64,000 nucleotides of DNA from Actinomycetota bacterium (GCA_003598015.1 QZKE01000033.1:60616-124615), one strand, 5' to 3'; numbered from the stretch's first letter, positions 27,942 to 38,900 are shown. Notes: generated by a model from the letters alone, not told the origin. Made by a program: numbers and translations.

Positions 27942-28406
27942 ATGGCGGAAGAGGCAAGGGCGGAGGAGATCCAACTGGTCGTCTTCAGCCTGGGTCGCGA
28001 GGAATTCGCGGTAGAGGTAACCCAGGTGCGCGAGATCATGCGCATGGAAGAGATAACGCGCATGCCCAAAAGCCCAAGTTTCGTGGAGGGCATCATCAAT
28101 CTGCGCGGACAGATCATCGCCGTGGTAGAGTTGGCGAAACGCCTCAACCTGGAGACCGGTGAGAGGAGTGGAGATACGCGCATTATCGTAGTGGAGGCGG
28201 AGGACATAAAGGTAGGCATGATCGTGGATTCCGTTTCCGAAGTGCTGCGTGTAGGCGCGGAAGCGGTGGAGCCGAGCCCGACGCTGGCGACGGATATCTC
28301 ATCCGCTTTCCTGCTGGGGGTGGTGAAGAAGGATAACAGGTTGATCATCCTGCTAGATCTTACCAAGGTTCTCTCCTTGGAGGAAATGGCGAGCCTTGGT
28401 TTTTAG
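27942..28406 (+). CDS. cheW: Chemotaxis coupling protein CheW
   Basis: 154 residues. Scaffold linking receptors to CheA. The two five-stranded barrels of the CheW fold are clear: QLVVFSLGREEFAVEVTQVREIM, MPKSPSFVEGIINLRGQIIAVVEL (the classic NLRG turn), and a C-terminal NRLIILLDLTKVL. Ribosome site GGGAGG upstream. Standard length; single CheW domain. Confidence 0.96.
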   Translation: MAEEARAEEIQLVVFSLGREEFAVEVTQVREIMRMEEITRMPKSPSFVEGIINLRGQIIAVVELAKRLNLETGERSGDTRIIVVEAEDIKVGMIVDSVSEVLRVGAEAVEPSPTLATDISSAFLLGVVKKDNRLIILLDLTKVLSLEEMASLGF

Positions 28407-28452
28407 GTATGCGATCATAGATTTATAAAGAGGACAAGGAAAGGAGGAAAGG

Positions 28453-28818
28453 ATGGCGCCGACCGTGCTGATCGTCGACGACGCCCTCTTCATGCGCATG
28501 ATGATCAGGGACATACTGTCCAAGGACGGCTTTGAGGTGGTTGGCGAGGCCGAGAACGGCGTTGAAGCGGTGGAACGTTTCAAGGAGATGAAGCCGGACC
28601 TGGTAACCATGGACATCGTTATGCCGGAAATGGACGGCATCGAGGCAGTCAAGCAGATAATGAAGATAGATCCCGATGCCAAGATCCTGATGTGTAGCGC
28701 TATGGGGCAACAGCCTCTGGTGGTAGAGGCCCTGGAGGCGGGGGCGAAGGACTTCATAATCAAGCCATTCCAGCCCTCGAAGGTTATTGAGGCGGTGGAG
28801 AAGGCCCTCAAAGAATAA
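28453..28818 (+). CDS. cheY: Chemotaxis response regulator CheY
   Basis: 121 residues, a lone receiver domain. Acid pocket D9/D10, phospho-acceptor D54 in VTMDIVMPEMDG, switch serine in MCSAMG, and conserved lysine in FIIKPF. CheY~P signals the motility motor. The sequence is of the CheC-dependent type common in Bacillus/Thermotoga systems, and cheC, not cheZ, is in the operon. Confidence 0.94.
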   Translation: MAPTVLIVDDALFMRMMIRDILSKDGFEVVGEAENGVEAVERFKEMKPDLVTMDIVMPEMDGIEAVKQIMKIDPDAKILMCSAMGQQPLVVEALEAGAKDFIIKPFQPSKVIEAVEKALKE

Positions 28819-28854
28819 GGTGGGTCTCCCCCAAGCGGGGAGGAGGTGAACCTT

Positions 28855-29898
28855 TTGCCCCAAAAAATCCGGGTGCTGATCGTCGACGATTCCGCTCTGG
28901 TACGCAAACTCCTCAGGGACGTCATCTCCGGTGATCCCGATATGGAGGTCGTGGGGACGGCGTCCAATGGAGTGGAGGCCATACGTGCCGTGGCCGAGCT
29001 AGAGCCCGACGTGGTGACCATGGATATCCACATGCCGGAGATGGACGGCCTTACGGCATTGGAATATATCATGCGCAAACACCCTCTGCCGGTAGTGATG
29101 CTCAGCGCACTCGCCCAGAAAGGCGCCACCGCCACCCTGAAAGCCCTGGAGCTGGGAGCGGTTGACTTCATCACCAAGCCCTCGCATTATCCGTCGGCGG
29201 TAAAGGAAGTGCGCGAGGAGGTGGTGCTCAAGATAAAGACCGCCTCACAAGCACGCGCCTATATCCTCAGGGGGCAGGCGCAGAGGAAGGTACAACCCAA
29301 CCCAGTGGTTTCCAGGAGCGTCCAGACCGGAGAAAAGCTGGTGGTCATAGGGGCCTCGGCAGGGGGACCCAAGGCCCTGGCGGAGATAATGCCCCGCTTT
29401 CCAGGCGATACGCCGGCCGCCGTAATCATAGTCCAGCACATGCCCGGCGTATTCACACGATCCTTTGCCGGCAGGCTGAACAACATTTGCGCTCTGCACG
29501 TGAAAGAGGCCGAGGAAAACGATGAACTGCGGCCCGGTACGGCGCTGATCGCCCCGGGAGGTAAGGACCTCATCGTAACCTCGGACGATCGCGGGTCGGG
29601 TAGGGTGGAGCTCATGGATTCACAGAACCGGGTGGGCGCCTCCCCGCGCATAGATACCGCCATGATCACCGCCGCCGAGGTATACGCATCCGGGTCAGTG
29701 GGCGTGATCATGACCGGGATGGGCGCTGACGGCGCCAGTGGCATGGAAAAGATAAAGAAGAGCGAGGGAAGCACGATAGCCCAGGACGAAGAGACCTGCC
29801 TGGTATTCGGCATGCCGAAAGTGGCCATAGAGAGGGGCTGCGTGGACTACGTCGTTTCCCTCGACATGATTCCCGACATGGTAATGGAGTTGCTGTAG
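28855..29898 (+). CDS. cheB: Chemotaxis methylesterase/deamidase CheB
   Basis: 347 residues. The TTG at 28855 is preferred because AGGAGG lies eight bases before it; the GTG at 28846 touches the ribosome site. Receiver domain at 1-120 (IVDDSALVRKLL, VVTMDIHMPEMDG), linker, and methylesterase domain with the Ser-His-Asp triad in GASAGG, QHMPGVFTRSFA and MTGMGADGA. Removes receptor methyl groups and deamidates glutamines, giving adaptation together with CheR and CheD. Confidence 0.95.
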   Translation: MPQKIRVLIVDDSALVRKLLRDVISGDPDMEVVGTASNGVEAIRAVAELEPDVVTMDIHMPEMDGLTALEYIMRKHPLPVVMLSALAQKGATATLKALELGAVDFITKPSHYPSAVKEVREEVVLKIKTASQARAYILRGQAQRKVQPNPVVSRSVQTGEKLVVIGASAGGPKALAEIMPRFPGDTPAAVIIVQHMPGVFTRSFAGRLNNICALHVKEAEENDELRPGTALIAPGGKDLIVTSDDRGSGRVELMDSQNRVGASPRIDTAMITAAEVYASGSVGVIMTGMGADGASGMEKIKKSEGSTIAQDEETCLVFGMPKVAIERGCVDYVVSLDMIPDMVMELL

Positions 29899-29938
29899 TG
29901 ACCCTGCCTGTTGGAATGCTCGAAGGAGATGCCAGATA

Positions 29939-32053
29939 ATGGACATGGACATCTCTCAATATAAAGAGCTCTTTATAAGCGAAGCACAGGAACACCTGGA
30001 AGCTTTGAACCAGTCAATGGTAGACCTGGAGAAAGACCCGGGGAATCCGGACGTGCTCACCGAGATCTTCCGCTCCGCCCATACCCTCAAGGGGATGTCC
30101 GCCACCATGGGATTCGACCAGCTCACGGAGCTGTCCCACGAGATGGAGAACGTATTGGACGGCCTGCGCAGCGGGGACATCGAGGTGAGCACGGATATCG
30201 TGGACCTGCTCTTCGGCTGCTTCGACATGCTGGGAACCATGGTCGCGGATATCTCTGAAGAAAGCGGCAAGATCCTGGATACGAGGCCGCTTATCGAGGC
30301 CTTGCGGGCGGTGTATGCGGGAGAAAAGGGTGCCATCGCGGGAATGGAGGCGCCGGCTGGGGCACAGAAGAAGGCGAAGCCGAAGAGAAAGACGGGGCCT
30401 GCGACGGGGCAGAAACGAAGGGAGGAGACCAGCGAGGAGGAGGTCGTTGAGGCGGTGCCGGGGGGGGAGGAGGAAGAACCCGAGGTCGCGGCCGAAGCGA
30501 TCGCTGAAGCACCTCTCGAGGAAGTCCCGGGGGAAAAGCCCTGGAGGTTGCTGGTAACCCTGGACAAAGATTGCGTACTCAAGTCCGTCAGGGTTTTCAT
30601 GATCTTCAAAAAACTGGCGCAGATAGGTCGGGTTATCAGCTCGCGCCCTTCCGTTGAGGATCTGGAGGACGAGAAGTTCGACCGCTCTTTCGAGGTCGTA
30701 GTCTCCACCAAGGAAGGGCTGGAGTCGGTGCGCAAGGCCTTGCTTACCATCGCTGAAGTGCACGAGGTCGAAGTGGTCAGCGCTGAGGGAGCGGAAATGC
30801 CCGTAGAGGAGGTAGCCGCGGGCGGGATCATCGAGGACGAGCGGGAAAAAGAGGAAGCCGCCGGCGACCAGTCGCAGGAAGCCGCGGGCATGTCGACCGG
30901 TCCGGTGCGCACCCAGAGCGTACGCGTGAACATATCACGCCTGGACAACCTGATGAACCTTATTGGAGAGCTGGTCATCAACCGTACCAGGCTGCAGGAG
31001 ATCGCGTCTTCGATGAATATCGGGGAATTAAAAGAAGCCCTGGCCCAGACGGCCCGCCTGACGGCGGACCTGCAGGACGAGGTGATGAAGACCCGCATGG
31101 TGCCGGTGGAGCACATTTTCAACCGCTTCCCGCGCATGGTACGCGACCTGGCCAAGAGCCGGGAAAAGGAAGTCGACTTCGTAATCGAGGGTAAGGACAT
31201 AGAGCTGGACCGCACCATCCTTGACGAGATAAGCGACCCCCTGATGCACTTGCTGCGCAATGCGGTGGATCACGGCATAGACAGCCCCGAAGAGCGTGAG
31301 GCGAGAGGAAAACCGCGGCGCGGCAGCATAAGACTGATGGCGCGCCGTGACCGCAACTACGTGTCCATAGAGGTAAGTGATGACGGAAAAGGTGTCGACG
31401 CGCAGAAGATCTTCGATCTAGCGGAAAGCAACGGGCTGATGTCGAGCGAGGAAAGGAAGGCGCTGAGCGAAGATGACATCCTGCGCTTTCTGGCCATGCC
31501 GGGGTTCTCGTCCGCCGAGGAGGTGAGCGGAGTCTCGGGAAGGGGTGTAGGCCTGGATGTGGTGAAGAACAAGGTGGAATCCCTGGGCGGGATGTTGATC
31601 ATGCAGAGCGTCAAGGGAGAAGGCACTACTTTTGCTTTGAAACTGCCCCTTACCCTGGCTATCATCCAGGCGCTGCTGGTCAGGGTACGGGGCGAGATAT
31701 ATGCCATACCCCTGGGAGTAGTGGCGGAGACAGCGGTGATCTCGTCGCACGAGGTGAAATACGTCTCGAACCAGGAGGTAATCTTTCTGCGCGACGAGAC
31801 GCTGCCCCTCATGCGCCTGGGGCGATATCTCGGATTGCCGGACGAGAACGGACAGGGAAGTTTCCCCGTGGTCGTGGTGGAGGTGGCCCTGAAGAGCGTA
31901 GCCATCGCCGTGGACGAACTCATGGGACAGCAGGAGATCGTCATTACCAGCCTGGACCGGTTTCTCAAGCGGATCAGAGGCTTCGGGGGCGCGACCATAC
32001 TGGGAACGGGAGAAGTCGCGCTTATACTGGACATCCCGACTCTGTTATCCTGA
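29939..32053 (+). CDS. cheA: Chemotaxis histidine kinase CheA
   Basis: 704 residues with P1 to P5. P1 carries the phospho-accepting H48 in FRSAHTLKGMSATMGF. A charged Ala/Glu/Lys linker at about 125-195 leads to a P2-like domain (PWRLLVTLDKDC..). P3 dimerisation helices (INRTRLQEIASS), P4 ATPase (LLRNAVDHGIDSPEER, VSDDGKGVD, GRGVGLDVVKNKVESLGG) and a CheW-like P5 at the C-terminus follow. Phosphorylates CheY and CheB. All catalytic motifs are intact. Confidence 0.96.
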   Translation: MDMDISQYKELFISEAQEHLEALNQSMVDLEKDPGNPDVLTEIFRSAHTLKGMSATMGFDQLTELSHEMENVLDGLRSGDIEVSTDIVDLLFGCFDMLGTMVADISEESGKILDTRPLIEALRAVYAGEKGAIAGMEAPAGAQKKAKPKRKTGPATGQKRREETSEEEVVEAVPGGEEEEPEVAAEAIAEAPLEEVPGEKPWRLLVTLDKDCVLKSVRVFMIFKKLAQIGRVISSRPSVEDLEDEKFDRSFEVVVSTKEGLESVRKALLTIAEVHEVEVVSAEGAEMPVEEVAAGGIIEDEREKEEAAGDQSQEAAGMSTGPVRTQSVRVNISRLDNLMNLIGELVINRTRLQEIASSMNIGELKEALAQTARLTADLQDEVMKTRMVPVEHIFNRFPRMVRDLAKSREKEVDFVIEGKDIELDRTILDEISDPLMHLLRNAVDHGIDSPEEREARGKPRRGSIRLMARRDRNYVSIEVSDDGKGVDAQKIFDLAESNGLMSSEERKALSEDDILRFLAMPGFSSAEEVSGVSGRGVGLDVVKNKVESLGGMLIMQSVKGEGTTFALKLPLTLAIIQALLVRVRGEIYAIPLGVVAETAVISSHEVKYVSNQEVIFLRDETLPLMRLGRYLGLPDENGQGSFPVVVVEVALKSVAIAVDELMGQQEIVITSLDRFLKRIRGFGGATILGTGEVALILDIPTLLS

Positions 32054-32093
32054 TAGGGATTTGAATATCGAGTAACCCTCGAAAGGAGGAACG

Positions 32094-32705
32094 ATGGTAG
32101 ACAGGAAAGGGCTTTCCCCCTTGCAGCTCGATGCGCTCAGAGAGGTGGGTAATATTGGTTCCGGGAATGCAGCCGTGGCCCTTTCCACCATGGTGGATAA
32201 AAAGGTGTTGCTGAGCGTGCCCCGGGCTTCCCTTGTGCCCCTCGTCAAGGTATCCGACCTCGTAGGCGGGGCTGAGACCCCCGTAGTCGGTATATACTTG
32301 CATATAAGCGGCGATGCGTCCGGCAGCATGCTGCTTCTTCTGGCGGAGACCAGCGCCAACGAGCTGGCCCACCTGATGGTGTCCGAGGCCAGCGGGGGCG
32401 ACCTGACCACCGTTGAGCAGTCCGCCCTGCAGGAGACAGGGAGCATCCTGGCAGGTTCCTATCTCAACGCGCTTTCACAGATGACCGGAATACTGTTGCG
32501 TCCTTCCGTTCCGGGGTTCGCGATGGACATGGCCGGGGCGATAATCGACTTCATACTGGTGGAGATAAGCCAATCCGAGGATTACGTCCTGGTCATCGAG
32601 ACGGAATTCGACATCATGGAACATGTGATCAGGGGACACCTTATCCTCTTCCCGGACCTGGGGTCCCTGGATATCATACTTGGAAGGCTGGGAGTGAGTG
32701 ATTGA
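32094..32705 (+). CDS. cheC: CheY-P phosphatase CheC
   Basis: 203 residues. CheC/FliY/CheX-family phosphatase with two pseudo-symmetric active sites of form E-x2-N. The first is intact (E17 and N20 in LREVGNIGSGNA). In the second, LQETGSILAGSYLNAL, E114 is kept but the asparagine position is serine (S117), which should weaken or abolish that site. CheC also binds CheD. Ribosome site AAAGGAGG upstream. Confidence 0.93.
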   Translation: MVDRKGLSPLQLDALREVGNIGSGNAAVALSTMVDKKVLLSVPRASLVPLVKVSDLVGGAETPVVGIYLHISGDASGSMLLLLAETSANELAHLMVSEASGGDLTTVEQSALQETGSILAGSYLNALSQMTGILLRPSVPGFAMDMAGAIIDFILVEISQSEDYVLVIETEFDIMEHVIRGHLILFPDLGSLDIILGRLGVSD

Positions 32706-32846
32706 CGGAAGATGAGACCCGAGACAGGTGGCCATAACGGAGAATCTGATCGCATGGAGCATGATCGTGGACCGTCAGTTCTGCTCAACGGAAGGGAAGG
32801 TCCATGTAACGGACAAGAGAAGGCATGGGGTGAGCGATCATTGTCG

Positions 32847-33356
32847 ATGGAAGTCGTTAATGTAGGGGTTGCGGAGTATTTCGTGACGCACAACCCACAT
32901 ATGCTGGCAAGCTACGGGCTGGGCAGCTGCGTCGGGGTAGCCCTTTATGATGATAAGCGCAAGATCGGGGGGCTGGCCCATGTCATGCTTCCCGACTCGA
33001 GCTCCATGACCAAGAAGGGCAACCCGGGAAAATTCGCGGATACCGCCATTAAAGCCATGGTAGAAGAGATGGAGAGACTCGGCTCCAAGCGCTGGGATAT
33101 CAAAGCGAAGATAGCCGGCGGGGCGTGCATGTTTACCATCCCGGGAGCCATCAACCCGCGCAATGTTCCCGGTCCCTGCCTGGGAATGCAGATAGGGGAG
33201 CGCAATATCGAAGCGGCCAAGACCGCCCTCACGGAATTGAAGATCCAACTGGTAGCGGAGGATACGGGAGGCAGTTACGGCAGGACGATGCGTTTCGATA
33301 TCTCCAATGGCGCAGTGACCATAAGCTCGATCAAGTATGGAGCGAGAGAACTATGA
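32847..33356 (+). CDS. cheD: Chemoreceptor glutamine deamidase CheD
   Basis: 169 residues from ATG 32847; a TTG two codons earlier lies better from GGGGTGAG and may be the real start. Converts receptor Gln to Glu and is regulated by CheC. The catalytic Cys28 (YGLGSCVGVALYD) and His45 (GLAHVMLP) are present. The C-terminal GGSYGRTMRFD is the usual end of the fold. The stop overlaps the next gene by four bases (ATGA). Confidence 0.94.
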   Translation: MEVVNVGVAEYFVTHNPHMLASYGLGSCVGVALYDDKRKIGGLAHVMLPDSSSMTKKGNPGKFADTAIKAMVEEMERLGSKRWDIKAKIAGGACMFTIPGAINPRNVPGPCLGMQIGERNIEAAKTALTELKIQLVAEDTGGSYGRTMRFDISNGAVTISSIKYGAREL

Positions 33357-33700
33357 AGGAAGACGCCAGGGGCGAAGGCGTGGAGGTCTCAAACGAGGCC
33401 ATAGCAGCCCTTGCCGCACAGGCGGCGGGTGATATCGAGGGCGTTACCGTAATCCAGCAGAAGCCCGTCGAACTCCTTACCTCCCGCGTGAAGAGGGAAT
33501 TCGTGCACATGGGAGTGAAAGTCAGCCGGGAGGAAGATGCCTGCAGGATGAGCCTGTACCTCAAGATCGATTACGGTATGAGCATTCCCGCGCTGGCTCA
33601 AGAGGTCAGGAACAAGGTCAAAGAATACGTGGAAGGCCTCACCGATATCAAGGTTGAGGACATCGAGATAGTGGTCGAGGACGTCGAACCCCCCGCCTGA
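33353..33700 (+). CDS. Asp23/Gls24-family protein
   Basis: 115 residues. Asp23/Gls24 (DUF322) proteins are small cytoplasmic or membrane-associated proteins linked to envelope stress in Gram-positives. The fold signature is seen in VSNEAIAALAAQAAGDIEGV, then VKREFVHMGVKVSREED and LKIDYGMSIPALAQEVRNKVKEYVEGLT. Its ATG overlaps the cheD stop, so it is co-translated with the chemotaxis operon, an unusual place for this family. Role there unknown. Confidence 0.85.
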   Translation: MKEDARGEGVEVSNEAIAALAAQAAGDIEGVTVIQQKPVELLTSRVKREFVHMGVKVSREEDACRMSLYLKIDYGMSIPALAQEVRNKVKEYVEGLTDIKVEDIEIVVEDVEPPA

Positions 33701-33714
33701 CCCCATTACCTATT

Positions 33715-34701
33715 CTATTCCGTGGGCGAGAAATACGAGACGATCGATCTGGCCAGGGCCATGGCCAGATCGCCGGCGGGACCTTCTTTGCCGCCCGCTT
33801 CGAGGATGACGCAGGGCATGCGCGTTTCCCTCAACAAGGGGAAGCTTTTTGCCTCCGGGGGTGGCGCCTCCGCATCCGCTACGAGCGAGATATCGTTATG
33901 GAGCAGTTCCGCGAGGCGCCTGCCGCGCGGTGACGAGTAACCCTTGCTTCCGAAGAAATAGATGCGCACTCCGCTCCCCGGCGTCGTTCTGAGGCCGAGT
34001 ACGAGGTCCGCGTCGCGGTCGTTTGCAAGGCGTGCGCGCTGGCTCTCCGTCAGCGGGGCGGAAGCGCCTCCGGTTAAGAGGGCCGTCAGCCCACTGGCCA
34101 GCAACTCGCTGGAGACGAGGCGCAAGGTGTCCTCGGCGTTCGCGTCGTCCTCCGCCGCATCCAGGACCACGCTCTTTCCCTCCAATCCCCGCGCGGCGAG
34201 ATCCTGCAGCGTCTCGTGCACTTCGGCAACGCTCGTTTCCTTTAAGGCATGTCTCAACCGCTGCAGGCAGGAGATGGTCGAGGAGCCCGCGATACCGTCA
34301 ACGGGAAGGCCCATGTTGTGCTGGAAGGCGCGAAGCGCACGCTCGGTATCCTGGCCGAAGATACCGTCCTCACGGCCGGCGTTGAAGCCAAGGCGGTTGA
34401 GGTAGCGCTGCACCTCGCGCACGTCGTCGCCGCGAAAAGGAGGGATGCGGAGGTAAAGAAACCTGTCTCCCAGTCGGATGGAAGCTTCTACCAGTTCTTG
34501 CCATGTGGTTTCGTCTACATTCCCTTCGATGCGCAGGCCCCGTGCCTCCTGAAAATCGCGCACGGCACGCGAGGTGCTCTCGCCGTAAAAGGACTCTCTC
34601 ATCTCCGACTCGAAACCAGAGGAAGAGAAGCCGAGGTCGTGCAGCCTTTTCTGTACGTCGCTCACCGCCAGGCCCTGATCGCCGGGGACTACGGTCCTCA
34701 C
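33715..34701 (-). CDS. CwlM-like protein: two PG-binding domains and degenerate Amidase_3
   Basis: 328 residues from GTG 34701 (AGGAGG seven bases upstream). Two PG_binding_1 repeats (about 14-72 and 92-150) precede an N-acetylmuramoyl-L-alanine amidase fold (176-325). The zinc site looks lost: the expected DPGHGG reads DAAEDD (E184 for His), and the expected SIHANA reads GLRTTPG (R238 for His); the first Glu (E190) and final Glu (VILEAGG) remain. There is no signal peptide. This matches CwlM of mycobacteria, a cytoplasmic non-enzymatic regulator of MurA and of peptidoglycan precursor synthesis. It is the last gene of the KaiC-receiver-kinase operon. Confidence 0.8.
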   Translation of the reverse strand: MRTVVPGDQGLAVSDVQKRLHDLGFSSSGFESEMRESFYGESTSRAVRDFQEARGLRIEGNVDETTWQELVEASIRLGDRFLYLRIPPFRGDDVREVQRYLNRLGFNAGREDGIFGQDTERALRAFQHNMGLPVDGIAGSSTISCLQRLRHALKETSVAEVHETLQDLAARGLEGKSVVLDAAEDDANAEDTLRLVSSELLASGLTALLTGGASAPLTESQRARLANDRDADLVLGLRTTPGSGVRIYFFGSKGYSSPRGRRLAELLHNDISLVADAEAPPPEAKSFPLLRETRMPCVILEAGGKEGPAGDLAMALARSIVSYFSPTE

Positions 34702-34703
34702 CG

Positions 34704-36792
<2,089 letters not shown>

Positions 36793-36803
<11 letters not shown>

Positions 36804-37164
36804 CTTGCCCCTCGTCCTTCCCGCGAGAGCGGCCCAGTTCGCTCCATATCCATCCCCAGTACTTGGCGGTAGCATAAACGGCGAAGGTGATGGCGATGGC
36901 CATCGGTATGGAGGCGACGGCGATCTTTATGATCAGACCCGTATCGGAAACGGGGTCCGGCAGCCCCCATGCTTTGGTGAGAAGCAGGATCCAAGCCACC
37001 GGCAGGGGGAGAAGAAAAAAGACGAGGGAAACGTAATAGAGCCTGTAGTATGCGGGTAACTCCAGCGCTTCTCCCAGGCGCTTCCCCAGCACCATCAACA
37101 GTAGAAGCAGCGCCCCTACTGCCAGGGGCCCGACTATATAGAACGCAGAAGCCAGGTAGTTCAT
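36793..37164 (-). CDS. Small three-helix membrane protein B
   Basis: 123 residues from ATG 37164, overlapping the preceding stop as ATGA. Three hydrophobic segments (YIVGPLAVGALLLLLMVL, LVFFLLPLPVAWILLL, IAVASIPMAIAITFAVYA) with a charged C-terminal tail (GRSRGKDEGQDES). No family recognised. Sits between a similar small membrane protein and the PAS histidine kinase, so the two may form a heteromeric sensor or membrane anchor for the kinase. Confidence 0.7.
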
Positions 37165-37466
37165 CGTCCCATCATCAGCCGGTAAGAACGGTACACGACG
37201 ATCAGCAACAGTACCCCCGCTACGGCGGGCCATACCGCGTACCACATGTAGATGGCCACGATAGAGTCCGCCAGGGAGTATATAAGGGTGCTTGCACCCA
37301 TGAGCACGAAGAAGAACGGCAGCAGAAAGGTATAGGTCTTGCCTTTGAACCTGCGCTCCGACAGGCGGCAGATGCCATAGAAATACACGAGGAGCATGGC
37401 CGTCAGAGAGGTATTATAAAACCAGAGGAACAAGGAGAACGTCTTCCACCAATCGTTGGACTCCAA
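37161..37466 (-). CDS. Small three-helix membrane protein A
   Basis: 101 residues from the TTG at 37466, which follows AAGGAGGGACGG; a TTG at 37487 is the longer alternative. Three hydrophobic segments (FLWFYNTSLTAMLLVYFYG, FLLPFFFVLMGASTLIYSL, YAVWPAVAGVLLLIVVY). No family recognised. It resembles protein B in size and topology and precedes it with a 4-bp overlap. Confidence 0.65.
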   Translation of the reverse strand: MESNDWWKTFSLFLWFYNTSLTAMLLVYFYGICRLSERRFKGKTYTFLLPFFFVLMGASTLIYSLADSIVAIYMWYAVWPAVAGVLLLIVVYRSYRLMMGR

Positions 37467-37509
37467 CCGTCCCTCCTTCTGCCTCAAGGCCGGAGCGGAT
37501 CCGGTGCTT

Positions 37510-37902
37510 TTAAGCCCCCGGATCCCGCTTTGTCTCAGCGAGGATACGCCTTACCTCGGTCAATAACTCTTGTTTGCTGAAGGGCTTTGTTATGTAGCCC
37601 GCCGCCTTCATCACCGACAGCCCGATCATCTTGTCGATGTTCTGCGTGCGTGCGGTGATAAATGCCACCGGTGTGTTCTGGACCTCGGGGTCGTTCTTGA
37701 TGCGGCGCAGGACTTCCCATCCGTCGATCTTCGGCATCATGATATCCAACAGGATGAGGTCGGGTTTCTCCTTGAAAGTCTTTTCCAGGGCCTCTTCCCC
37801 GGAGTAAGCGGACAGGGTGAGAAAGCCGGCATTACTCAGGAAGAGCTCGATGAGCTCGACCATCTCGCGGTCGTCGTCAACGACGAGGATTTTTTCGGCC
37901 AC
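37510..37902 (-). CDS. Single-domain response regulator (receiver only)
   Basis: 130 residues from GTG 37902, directly after the KaiC-like stop. Acid cluster D9-D11, phospho-acceptor D53 in LLDIMMPKIDGWE, threonine in FITART, and lysine in YITKPF. There is no output domain, so it must act by protein-protein contact, most simply on the KaiC-like ATPase or a kinase. Likely phosphorylated by the PAS kinase of the same operon. Confidence 0.93.
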   Translation of the reverse strand: MAEKILVVDDDREMVELIELFLSNAGFLTLSAYSGEEALEKTFKEKPDLILLDIMMPKIDGWEVLRRIKNDPEVQNTPVAFITARTQNIDKMIGLSVMKAAGYITKPFSKQELLTEVRRILAETKRDPGA

Positions 37903-38712
37903 TCAATCAACCTCCCCTTTTCCGCTGGTCTTCGCCTTCTTCCCGAATACCTCCATGAAGGCGTCGATCTCCTTCTTGCGCGGCAACCCCGACAGGACTC
38001 CCTCGCGGTCCATAAAGGGCTCGCCGACGGAGATCCCCTCTTCGGTTATGCGGAACTCACGGATCGATTTATCATGCGAGCTGGCGCGCTGCTTCAGGAC
38101 AAGTATAGCCCTGCTGATGGAGGAATCCAGCTCTACGTAGCGCAGGATGACCACCGCGTCGACCAGATAGGAGATGCCGTACTGGGCCGCGGTCATATCT
38201 CCGGTGATATCCGGGTCCTCCTGCGTAACGATGGCCGTCAGTCCGTGCCTCAAGAGGGCGTTTATGAAGGTGAAGGCCACCTCGCGCAGCTTCACGGGGT
38301 CCCGCGCCATGCGCTCGAGATGGGATATGGAGTCGATGAGGATGCGTTTGGCTCCCAGTTCCTGCACCATGGTGTCGAGCAGCCCTCCGGGGGTCTGGGC
38401 CTGCTCGAAGAATATCTCCGGGGATGTGAAGAGGATGCGCAACATGCCGTTCTTCTCCATCTCCTGGAGGTCAAGACCCAGGGATGCCGCATCCCGCAGA
38501 AGCTTCTTGGGGAAGTGTTCGAAGGTGACGATCAGGCCCGGTTCTCCCACCTCAACGCCGTGGGCGATGAATTCCAGGCCCAGGCAGGTCTTACCTGTTC
38601 CGGGTGCCCCTATGACCAGGCTGACCGATCCCCTGAGGGGGCCGCCCTCCATCATCTCATCCAGTTGCGCGTTACCCGTGGAAGCTCTTTCTCTCAGCTC
38701 GGTATCGCTCAT
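37903..38712 (-). CDS. Single-domain KaiC-like (RadA/RAD55 superfamily) ATPase
   Basis: 269 residues. One KaiC domain: STGNAQLDEMMEGG at the start, Walker A GAPGTGKT, the catalytic-glutamate region VTFEHFPKKL, and Walker B RILIDSISHLE; EFRITEEGISVGEP is the typical KaiC-domain end, followed by about 30 charged residues. Only one domain, where the clock protein KaiC has two; no KaiA or KaiB is seen. First gene of a minus-strand operon with a receiver, two small membrane proteins, a histidine kinase and a CwlM-like protein. A regulatory ATPase is inferred. Confidence 0.88.
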   Translation of the reverse strand: MSDTELRERASTGNAQLDEMMEGGPLRGSVSLVIGAPGTGKTCLGLEFIAHGVEVGEPGLIVTFEHFPKKLLRDAASLGLDLQEMEKNGMLRILFTSPEIFFEQAQTPGGLLDTMVQELGAKRILIDSISHLERMARDPVKLREVAFTFINALLRHGLTAIVTQEDPDITGDMTAAQYGISYLVDAVVILRYVELDSSISRAILVLKQRASSHDKSIREFRITEEGISVGEPFMDREGVLSGLPRKKEIDAFMEVFGKKAKTSGKGEVD

Positions 38713-38888
38713 GTCTCCTCCCGCTCCTTAAACCCCACCCCTCATCCCTTCTTCATGTCTCGGCTGATGGGCCCGGGAGAGCGATGCTTGAACCGGACAG
38801 GCTTACGGTTTCCCCCGCTATGCTTCCTGGCGCCATTATTATTATACACGTTGCCCGCAGGCCTGCGGTGCAGGTCAGCCGCGCGTGC

Positions 38889-38894
38889 TATACT
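38889..38894 (+). promoter_or_regulatory. -10 box of SRP RNA promoter
   Basis: TATACT seven bases before the predicted RNA 5' end. No clear -35 element is visible at the right distance. Confidence 0.5.
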
Positions 38895-38900
38895 GAATTT

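Noticed and set aside
37903-38712. Circadian clock protein KaiC
   Set aside because: Only one KaiC domain of 269 residues is present and no kaiA/kaiB; it is a single-domain KaiC-like ATPase and not a clock KaiC.
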